A stretch of DNA of 64,000 nucleotides from Kribbella soli (GTDB lineage: Bacteria; Actinomycetota; Actinomycetes; Propionibacteriales; Kribbellaceae). The position numbers and the translations under genes are program-made. The stretch spans positions 744,001 through 808,000 of the forward strand of contig NZ_SJJZ01000003.1 of NCBI RefSeq assembly GCF_004331345.1. The letters are read 5' to 3'. Under the pieces are notes generated by a model. That model made no database searches. It was not told where the DNA came from and saw only the letters and a program-made list of their open reading frames with translations. Positions 1-6,383 of this stretch are shown here, piece after piece (the stretch's first letter is position 1; each line of letters begins with the position of its first letter).

Positions 1-2
1 CG

Positions 3-365
3 CTGTGCGCGGAGCTCGGTCGACGGTTGCCGAACTCCGACGTACGGCCGTCCGGTCGGCTGACCTGCCTGTACGCGCAGGAGTCCGAGGACGAGGTCGT
101 CGTACGCGCGACGGTACCGGCCGCGGTCGATGCCGGAGGCAACCTCAACGGACTGGAGGTGATCGACCTGCCCGCGGCGCAAGCCGCGACGCTGGTGCAC
201 CGCGGGCCGATCGACCAGGTTCTGCCTTCGTGGCAGGCGTTGGCGCGCTGGCTCGACGACAACGGCCGACGCGCCGCCGAGCCCGCCCGCGAGCTCTACC
301 TCGACACCCCGGAGGACCCGGAGCACTGGGTCACCGAACTGCAGCAGCCGCTCACAGCCGGCTGA
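3..365 (+). CDS. MerR-type regulator, C-terminal GyrI-like domain (5' truncated by window edge)
   Basis: The reading frame is open from the left edge, so the N-terminus, with the expected DNA-binding domain, lies outside the window. The visible 120 residues (for example VIDLPAAQAATLVHRGP, then WLDDNGRRAAEPARELYLD) have the pattern of the GyrI-like effector-binding domain found at the C-terminus of MerR-family multidrug-sensing regulators. A TTG at 27 is not a credible start because the frame continues upstream with similar coding character. The gene converges with the DUF3830 gene and overlaps its end by 14 bp. That it is MerR rather than AraC-type, or a stand-alone GyrI domain, cannot be decided here. 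Confidence 0.6.
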   Translation: MCAELGRRLPNSDVRPSGRLTCLYAQESEDEVVVRATVPAAVDAGGNLNGLEVIDLPAAQAATLVHRGPIDQVLPSWQALARWLDDNGRRAAEPARELYLDTPEDPEHWVTELQQPLTAG

Positions 366-846
366 AGGACAACGTCTCCCCGCGCGCGCCGCCCATCCAG
401 AGGTCCTGGCAGGCGGCGGCGAACTCGTCAAGGTTCTCGGTGATCGCGCCGAACACGTTGCCCGGGACCCAGCCCTGATCGCCGTTGATCAGCAGGTTGT
501 TGCGGCCGTAGAACACCGCGAGGTCGACAATCGCACCAGTTGTCCCGGTACCGGTCGTGTTCTCGTACCCGTACGCCGGATTCCCCAGATCGTCGGAGTC
601 GAACGAGAACCAGCACAGATCCCCCGGGATCGGCGTGACCGTCGTGTTCTCCTTGCCGGGATCCGTGGCGAACCCCGGCAGCAGCGTGTAGATCTCGTTC
701 CGTGCGTACTTGCCGTGGAACACCGGCGCCGACAGCGGCAGCGCGTCCCACACCGCCGCGCAGGTCCGCGGCGCCACGTCGTCGAGCAACTTCGCCACGC
801 AGCTCACGCCGCGCTTGTCCAGGCTGACGGTGATGTGCTTGCTCAC
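352..846 (-). CDS. DUF3830 family protein
   Basis: A 164-residue soluble protein beginning VSKHITVSLDKRGVSCVAKLL. The GTG start overlaps the amidase stop (GTGA), so the two are translationally coupled. The features NEIYTLLPGF, PIPGDLCWFSFD, and the run LAVFYGRNNLLINGDQGWVPGN are what I recall of DUF3830, a small cyclophilin-like beta-barrel family of unknown function that is often encoded beside amidases, M24 proteins and Asp/Glu-racemase-like enzymes. A longer open frame runs upstream to 1308 but lies antisense-frame inside the amidase and is discarded. The position at the end of the amidase/dehydrogenase operon suggests an accessory or catalytic role in the same pathway; no function is known to me. 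Confidence 0.75.
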   Translation of the reverse strand: MSKHITVSLDKRGVSCVAKLLDDVAPRTCAAVWDALPLSAPVFHGKYARNEIYTLLPGFATDPGKENTTVTPIPGDLCWFSFDSDDLGNPAYGYENTTGTGTTGAIVDLAVFYGRNNLLINGDQGWVPGNVFGAITENLDEFAAACQDLWMGGARGETLSFSRL

Positions 847-2228
847 TGGGCCTCCAAGGTCGGGGTACGCCGATGCCAGTCCGTGGCCGCCTGATACGCC
901 TGGCCGACCCGCAGCGTCAGCGCGTCGGCATGCCGCGGCGCGACCACCTGCAGTCCTACCGGCAGCCCGGCGCGGGTGAAGCCGCACGGCACGCTCAGCG
1001 CCGGCTGCTGGGTGAGGTTGAACGGGTACGTGTACGGCGTCCAGTCGGTCCAGTCCTGCGAGGTCGAACCGTCCGGCACGTCCTGGCCGACCGGGAACGC
1101 CGGGATCGGCAACGTCGGTGTGACGAGTACGTCGTACCGCTCGTGGAAGCGGCCCATCAGTGTCCCGAGGTCCATCCGGACCGCGCTCGCGTCGAGGAAG
1201 TCGGACGCGGAGTACGCCGCCCCGAGCTCCGCGACCCGGCGCAGTCCCGGATCGACGCGATCGTCGACCGTGTACGCCGAGAGCACCTTCGCGGCGCCGG
1301 ACCACCACAGCACGTTGAACGCGTCGATCGGATCCGCGAACCCCGGATCAACCTCCGTCACCTCGGCGCCCAAGCCCTCGAGTACGCCGACCGCGGTGCG
1401 GACCAGCTCTTCAACCTCAGGATGATTGTCAACAAAACCAAGATCTACAGAGAACCCGATCCGCAACCCGGCGATGCCGTCGTCGAGTCCGTCCAGGAAC
1501 GACCGGCCCGGAGTCGGCATCGCCGACCAGTCCCGCGAGTCGAACCCGGTGACCACGTCGAGCAGCGCCGCCGTGTCGCGCACGGTGCGCGTCATCGGCC
1601 CCGCGTGCGACAACGTCCCGAACGCGCTCGGCGGAAACAGCGGGATCAGCCCGTACGTCGGTTTCAGCGCGACCGTACCGGTGAACGCGGCCGGGATCCG
1701 GACCGATCCGCCGCCGTCGGTGCCGAGCGACCACACGCCCATCCCGAGTCCGACCGCGGTCGCCGAACCGCCGCTCGATCCGCCCGACGTCTTCGCCGGA
1801 TCCCACGGGTTGCCCGTCGCGCCGTACGTGTGCGAGTCGGTGACGCCCTTCCAGGAGTACTCCGGCGTCGTCGTCTTGCCGAGGAAGACGGCGCCGGTCT
1901 CACGCAGCCGGGCGACGGAAGGCGCGTCCTCGTCCCACGGTCCGGCCGGGTCGATCATCGTGCTGCCGCGCATTGTCGGCCAGCCTCTTGTCCACAATGC
2001 GTCCTTGATCGACGTCGGTACGCCGTCGCCGGGGCCGAGTGGCGCGCCGGCATGCCAGCGGGCCTCCGACGCCTTGGCTGCGGCGAGCGCCCCCTCGGCG
2101 TCGACGAGTACGAAAGCGTTGACCTGCTCGTCGTACCGCTCGATCGCGTCCAGTGCTTCCTGCGTCGCCTCGACCGGGGACAACGCGCCGGTGCGGTAGC
2201 CCTCGACCAGCTCGGTTGCTTGTCTCAT
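843..2228 (-). CDS. Amidase signature family hydrolase
   Basis: A 461-residue amidase of usual family length. The Ser-cisSer-Lys triad is visible: Lys75 in PTSIKDALW, the cis-Ser in GGSSGGS near residues 149-155, and nucleophile Ser175 in GTDGGGSVRIPA. Family members hydrolyse carboxylic amides to acid plus ammonia; the substrate cannot be read from sequence. No signal peptide, so cytoplasmic. It lies between the D-2-hydroxyacid dehydrogenase (4-bp overlap at its start) and DUF3830 (4-bp overlap at its end), giving a three-gene operon. A TTGTCGACAAT motif at 2259-2269 sits 30 bp upstream of the start, inside the preceding gene. GatA is excluded because no gatB/gatC is nearby. Confidence 0.9.
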   Translation of the reverse strand: MRQATELVEGYRTGALSPVEATQEALDAIERYDEQVNAFVLVDAEGALAAAKASEARWHAGAPLGPGDGVPTSIKDALWTRGWPTMRGSTMIDPAGPWDEDAPSVARLRETGAVFLGKTTTPEYSWKGVTDSHTYGATGNPWDPAKTSGGSSGGSATAVGLGMGVWSLGTDGGGSVRIPAAFTGTVALKPTYGLIPLFPPSAFGTLSHAGPMTRTVRDTAALLDVVTGFDSRDWSAMPTPGRSFLDGLDDGIAGLRIGFSVDLGFVDNHPEVEELVRTAVGVLEGLGAEVTEVDPGFADPIDAFNVLWWSGAAKVLSAYTVDDRVDPGLRRVAELGAAYSASDFLDASAVRMDLGTLMGRFHERYDVLVTPTLPIPAFPVGQDVPDGSTSQDWTDWTPYTYPFNLTQQPALSVPCGFTRAGLPVGLQVVAPRHADALTLRVGQAYQAATDWHRRTPTLEAQ

Positions 2229-3217
2229 CGATCTCCTGTCGGAATGTAGCCAAGCTTCTTGTCGACAATGTTCAGCAGCGGTTCGCCGGCCAGCCAGCGC
2301 CGAACGTTGGTCGCGAACTGGTCCCCGAGGGTGTCGCGCCAGCCGATCACGTCACCGGACATGTGGGCGGTGACAGTCACGTTCGGCGCGTCCCAGAGCG
2401 GATGTTCCGGGGGCAGCGGCTCGTTGTCGAAGACGTCGAGGGTGGCAGCGATCCGTCCGTCGCGGACTGCGGCGAGCAGTGCCGTTTCGTCGACAATCGG
2501 ACCGCGGGCAACGTTGACAAGGTGTGCGCCGGGCCGCATCGCGGCGAGGACCGCCGCGTCGACGAGCCCACGGGTCGCGGCGGTCAACGGTGCGGCGATC
2601 ACGAGGTGGTCGGCCCACCCGACCTCGGCCGGAAGATTGCTGCTGGCAACAATCTCGCCGAAGTCCGGGTCGTCCCCTCGCGCGACCCGGCCGGCGCCCC
2701 GCACCTCCAACCCGGCGGCGCGAAGCAGCCGGGCAGTCTCTCTTCCGATCGCACCGGTCCCGACGACGAGCGCCTTCGCGCCCAGCACACTCCGGGTCTC
2801 ACGGTGCTGCCAGCGACGGTCGCGCTGCAGTTCGAAGCTACGGAGGCTGTCCTTGGCGTTCGCGATCACCGCACCGAGCACGTACTCGGCGATCGGCCGG
2901 TCGAACACGCCGTGCGCGTTCGTCACCACGACCGCGGAATCCCGCAGTTCGTCGAAGAGCAGCGTGTCGACACCGGCCGCGGTCACATGGATCCACTCGA
3001 GCGCATCGGCGTCCGCCCAGACGTCCCGGACCGCCGTGGAGAAGAAGTCCCAGAGCATCAGGGCCCGCGCACCCCGGACCGCCTCGCGCAGCCCGTCCGC
3101 GGCGCAGTACCGGAAGTCGGCCGGCAGGCCGTCGAGGCCCGGCGGCCGGTCGGTCGCGCGCTCACAGAGCACAGCGATGACGGGACGCTCGGTGCTTGCT
3201 GGCGGGGAGGCTGGCAC
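2225..3217 (-). CDS. D-2-hydroxyacid dehydrogenase (NAD-dependent)
   Basis: A 330-residue protein with the D-isomer-specific 2-hydroxyacid dehydrogenase layout. It has an N-terminal substrate-domain part, then a Rossmann motif VGTGAIGRETARLL (near residues 148-161), and a C-terminal segment with LVNVARGPIVDETAL and DVFDNEPLPPEHPLW, the latter carrying the Asp/Glu and His region of the catalytic set. It would interconvert 2-oxo acids and D-2-hydroxy acids with NAD(P)H. The start is a GTG at 3217; no strong ribosome-binding site is visible. First gene of the amidase/DUF3830 operon, divergent from the isomerase/M24 operon, with a palindrome at 3246-3259 between the two. Confidence 0.9.
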   Translation of the reverse strand: MPASPPASTERPVIAVLCERATDRPPGLDGLPADFRYCAADGLREAVRGARALMLWDFFSTAVRDVWADADALEWIHVTAAGVDTLLFDELRDSAVVVTNAHGVFDRPIAEYVLGAVIANAKDSLRSFELQRDRRWQHRETRSVLGAKALVVGTGAIGRETARLLRAAGLEVRGAGRVARGDDPDFGEIVASSNLPAEVGWADHLVIAAPLTAATRGLVDAAVLAAMRPGAHLVNVARGPIVDETALLAAVRDGRIAATLDVFDNEPLPPEHPLWDAPNVTVTAHMSGDVIGWRDTLGDQFATNVRRWLAGEPLLNIVDKKLGYIPTGDR

Positions 3218-3245
3218 GCCATCGAGGCTAGGAACTCGCTAGTAG

Positions 3246-3259
3246 GATTGTCAACAATC
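3246..3259. promoter_or_regulatory. Putative GntR operator, GATTGTCAACAATC
   Basis: A near-perfect inverted repeat lies in the 67-bp divergent gap between the D-2-hydroxyacid dehydrogenase (-) and the isomerase (+). It matches the general FadR/FCD-type pattern TNGTNNNACNA and recurs at 9288-9299 and 12241-12254 in the same kind of position. On the minus strand it contains TTGACA, so it could also be a -35 box for the dehydrogenase. Assignment to the GntR gene at 10060 is inference. Confidence 0.55.
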
Positions 3260-3284
3260 TCCTGATGGCCGCACACTGACTCGC

Positions 3285-4040
3285 ATGAGCACGCGTCCCT
3301 CCACCCACCCGATGCCGGCGGCAGTGCCTCCACTGCTGCAGACCGGTATCGGTGTCGTCGCGCCGTACGACTTCGCGCTCGACCGCGAACTGTGGCGCTG
3401 GGTGCCCGACGACGTCACGCTGCACGTCACGCGGACGCCGTACGCACCGATGGCCGCCACCGTCGAGATGGCGGTGCACATCTCGGATCCGGAGCTGATC
3501 GCGCGGACGACGTACGACGTACTCGCGGTCGCCCCGCTCGCGGTCGCCTACGCCTGCACGTTCGGCAGTTTTGTCGGCGGGTTGACCGGCGAACTGGCGC
3601 TCGTGGACGCGATGGTCGGTGCCGGTGCCCCGGCCGCGGTGACCACGAGCGGCGCATTGCTGCTCGCGCTGCGCCGGCTCGGGATCAACCGGATCGCGAC
3701 AGTCACGCCGTACACGAACGACCTGACCGCGGGGCTGACCGCGTTCCTCGCCCAGGCCGGGATCGAGGTGGTCGCGACCGCCGGGCTCGGTCTGATCGCG
3801 CAGATCTGGGCCGTTCCCTACGAGACGACCGTCGAGCTGGTCCGCAGCGTCGACAGCGACCTGGTCGAAGCGATCTTCATCAGCTGCACCAATCTGCCGA
3901 CGTACGACGTGATCGCCGGGCTGGAGGCCACGCTCGGCAAGCCGGTGCTGACCGCGAACCAGGTCACGATGTGGTCCGTGCTCGAGCTCGCCGGGCACAC
4001 CGGGATCGGTCCGGAGCAACGATTGCTGAGCGTCCGATGA
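3285..4040 (+). CDS. Asp/Glu racemase / maleate isomerase family enzyme
   Basis: A 251-residue cytoplasmic enzyme of the cofactor-independent racemase superfamily (Asp/Glu racemase, maleate cis-trans isomerase, arylmalonate decarboxylase). Both active-site cysteines are present, in YACTFGSFVGG (about residue 88) and ISCTNLPTYD (about residue 204), as in two-cysteine racemases and maleate isomerase. The ending GKPVLTANQVTMW is a conserved substrate-side motif shared with the second copy at 9335. The start is ATG. The stop overlaps the next gene's start (ATGA), so it is coupled to the M24 protein. In known ectoine-use clusters a relative (EutA) sits next to the hydrolase, which is the best functional hint. 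Confidence 0.85.
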   Translation: MSTRPSTHPMPAAVPPLLQTGIGVVAPYDFALDRELWRWVPDDVTLHVTRTPYAPMAATVEMAVHISDPELIARTTYDVLAVAPLAVAYACTFGSFVGGLTGELALVDAMVGAGAPAAVTTSGALLLALRRLGINRIATVTPYTNDLTAGLTAFLAQAGIEVVATAGLGLIAQIWAVPYETTVELVRSVDSDLVEAIFISCTNLPTYDVIAGLEATLGKPVLTANQVTMWSVLELAGHTGIGPEQRLLSVR

Positions 4041-5191
4041 GCGAATACACCGCCCGCCTGGCGAAGGTCCGCGCCGTACTGGCCGAGCGTGGTTTGGGCG
4101 CGCTCGTGGTCAGCGATCCCGCGAACCTCTTCTACCTGACCGGCTACGACGCCTGGTCGTTCTATACGCCGCAGTGCCTGCTGGTTCCGGCCGAGGGCGA
4201 CGTGTGGTTGTTCGCGCGGGCGATGGACGCGGCCGGAGCGTCGTACACCTGCAACCTGCGTGCGGACCAGATCCACGGGTATCCCGAGCAGCTGGTACAC
4301 CGGCCGGACGTCCATCCGTACGACTGGATCGCAAACGTCTGCCACGACCTGATCCCGCCCGGCGCGGACGTCGCGGTCGAAAGCGACGCGCACTACTTCA
4401 CCGCGCGCAGCTACCTTGCCCTCAGCAACGGTCTGCCCGGTCGCCGGCTGGTCGACTCCGCGGAGCTCGTCAACTGGGTCCGGCTCGTCAAGTCGCCGTA
4501 CGAGATCGGCCTGCTGCGGATCGCCGGCACGATCGCCGAGCAAGCGATGCGGACCGCGCTCGATCGGCTTCAGCCGGGTCGGCGGCAGTGCGACGTCGCC
4601 GCGGAGATCCTCGCCGCGCAGACGATCGGCACGCCGGAGCACGGCGGTGAGTACCCGGCGATCGTGCCGATGCTGCCGACCGGTGCCGCCGCCGGTACGC
4701 CGCACCTGACCTGGAGCGATCGTCCGTTTGTCGACAACGAGGCGACCACGATCGAGCTGGCCGGCGTGTTCGGCCGGTACCACGCCCCGCTCGCCCGCAC
4801 CGTGATGCTCGGCGACCCGCCGCGGCGGCTTCGCGAGACCGCGAAGATCGTTGCCGACGGCATGCAGGCGGCATTGTCGGCAATCCGGCCAGGCGTCACC
4901 GGCGGCGCCGTACACGCCGCGTTCAACGACGTGATCGCCGCGCACGGTCTGGTGAAGGAATCCCGGATCGGGTACTCGATCGGTATCGGGTACCCGCCGG
5001 ACTGGGGCGAACGCACCGTGAGCCTGCGCCCCGAGGAGACCACCGTGCTGACCGCGGGAATGGCGTTCCACCTCATCCTCGGGATGTGGATGGACGGCTG
5101 GGGCTACGAGCTGTCCGAGCCCGTGGTGGTCACCGCCGACGGAGTGGAACGACTGACCGGTCTGTCCCACGAACTGACGATCAGGAGGTAG
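4037..5191 (+). CDS. M24-family creatinase/ectoine-hydrolase-like protein
   Basis: A 384-residue pita-bread (M24) protein with N-terminal creatinase domain (LGALVVSDPANLFYLTGYD) and C-terminal catalytic domain. The usual M24 metal ligands are not conserved: the first Asp region reads TIELAGVFGRYHAPLARTV, the His region reads IGIGYPPDWGE without the canonical GHG, and only the last Glu region (YELSEPVVVT) is recognisable. This pattern is like creatinase and the DoeA/EutD ectoine hydrolases, which cleave C-N bonds without a dinuclear metal centre. The GYPPDWGERT and LRPEETTVL stretch resembles what I recall of DoeA. Start ATG overlaps the isomerase stop. Predicted to open a cyclic or amide C-N bond in the cytoplasm; Xaa-Pro peptidase activity is less likely. 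Confidence 0.75.
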   Translation: MSEYTARLAKVRAVLAERGLGALVVSDPANLFYLTGYDAWSFYTPQCLLVPAEGDVWLFARAMDAAGASYTCNLRADQIHGYPEQLVHRPDVHPYDWIANVCHDLIPPGADVAVESDAHYFTARSYLALSNGLPGRRLVDSAELVNWVRLVKSPYEIGLLRIAGTIAEQAMRTALDRLQPGRRQCDVAAEILAAQTIGTPEHGGEYPAIVPMLPTGAAAGTPHLTWSDRPFVDNEATTIELAGVFGRYHAPLARTVMLGDPPRRLRETAKIVADGMQAALSAIRPGVTGGAVHAAFNDVIAAHGLVKESRIGYSIGIGYPPDWGERTVSLRPEETTVLTAGMAFHLILGMWMDGWGYELSEPVVVTADGVERLTGLSHELTIRR

Positions 5192-5195
5192 TCCC

Positions 5196-6383
5196 TTGCC
5201 AGCACTCCCGTACGCCGCACGCGCCGCCGGACTGGTGGGTTCGGTGATCGACTCGAGTACGTCGCTGCTGCACAAGCAGACGCACGACATCGTCCGCTTC
5301 GCGATGGGATCACCCGCCGCCGAGGCTGTACCCGCGCAGATCCTGGCCGCGATCGCAGCCGACGAGCTGAGCCGGCCCTCCAGCTACGACTACGCCGCGA
5401 CCGAGGGCGACCCGCCGCTGCACGCGGCGCTGCTGGAGATGCTGCGCGGGACCAGCGACGAGACGACCGCCGAGCGGCTCACCATCACCGCCGGCGGCAT
5501 GCAGGGCCTCGACCTGTTCTGCAAGATCTTCGTCGACCCGGGCGATCTGGTCGTCGTCGAGTCACCGACGTACACGAACGGCAGCGCGACCGCGCTCTCG
5601 TACGGCGCGGAGCTGCTCGAGGTACCGGTCGACGACCACGGCATGATTGTCGACGATCTACCGCGCTTGCTGGACGGGCGGCGGCCGAAGGCGATCTACA
5701 CGATCCCGACGTTCCAGAACCCGTCCGGTGCGACGCTCTCTCTCGAACGGCGGCATCGCCTGCTGGAGCTGGCCCGGTCGTGGGGCTCGATGGTGATCGA
5801 CGACGACCCGTACGGCCTGCTCCGGTTCGCCGGCGAGCCGCTCCCGACGCTGCGCGAGCTCGGCGCGGGTGATCCGCTGGTCTTCGCCGTACGGACATTC
5901 TCGAAGATCGTCGCGCCCGGTCTGCGGGTCGGCTGGGTCGATGCGGATCCCGAACTGCAGCAGTTGCTGATCAACGCGAAACAGGCGATGGACACCTGCA
6001 CGAATCTGCCGGCGCAGCGGCTGCTCACCGGGTTCCTGACCGGCGGGCATCTCGAGGAACATCTCGTTCGGCAGCGGGCGGAGTACAAACGGCGCAAGGA
6101 AGCGATGCATGCCGCGCTGACCGAGCATTTCGGCGACGTCGCGCACTGGACCGATCCGGAAGGCGGCTTCTTCCTCTGGGTCACGCTGGAGAACGGCGTC
6201 AACGCCGAGGAACTGTTCGAGCTCGCGCTGGCCGAAGGCGTCGCTTTCATCCCCGGCCCGGCATTCTCCCCCACCGCCCGCTTCCAGAACGCCTTCCGCC
6301 TCTGCTTCGCCTCGACAGCCCCCGCCCGCATTCACGAAGGCGTCACCCGCCTCCGCCGAGCCGCCGACAAACTGGTCCCCTAG
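5196..6383 (+). CDS. Class I/II PLP-dependent aminotransferase
   Basis: A 395-residue fold-type I aminotransferase without the N-terminal winged-helix domain of MocR regulators. PLP-site landmarks are TAGGMQGLDLF, FQNPSG, DDDPYG and the Schiff-base lysine in TFSKIVAPGLRVGW. This is the 2-aminoadipate aminotransferase / LysN-like subgroup. The TTG start is chosen because AGGAGG lies 7 bases upstream and the gene begins 5 bp after the M24 stop. It would transfer the amino group of an amino acid produced by the M24 or amidase step to a 2-oxo acid. Its end overlaps the convergent FAD/Fe-S gene by 4 bp. Confidence 0.88.
   Translation: MPALPYAARAAGLVGSVIDSSTSLLHKQTHDIVRFAMGSPAAEAVPAQILAAIAADELSRPSSYDYAATEGDPPLHAALLEMLRGTSDETTAERLTITAGGMQGLDLFCKIFVDPGDLVVVESPTYTNGSATALSYGAELLEVPVDDHGMIVDDLPRLLDGRRPKAIYTIPTFQNPSGATLSLERRHRLLELARSWGSMVIDDDPYGLLRFAGEPLPTLRELGAGDPLVFAVRTFSKIVAPGLRVGWVDADPELQQLLINAKQAMDTCTNLPAQRLLTGFLTGGHLEEHLVRQRAEYKRRKEAMHAALTEHFGDVAHWTDPEGGFFLWVTLENGVNAEELFELALAEGVAFIPGPAFSPTARFQNAFRLCFASTAPARIHEGVTRLRRAADKLVP

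Noticed and set aside
873..2249. 458-codon plus-strand open frame
   Set aside because: Lies fully antisense to the amidase gene, whose triad motifs are clear; a GC3-bias shadow rich in Arg.
5196..6383. MocR-type regulator
   Set aside because: No N-terminal winged-helix domain; the frame starts directly with the aminotransferase domain after a good ribosome-binding site.
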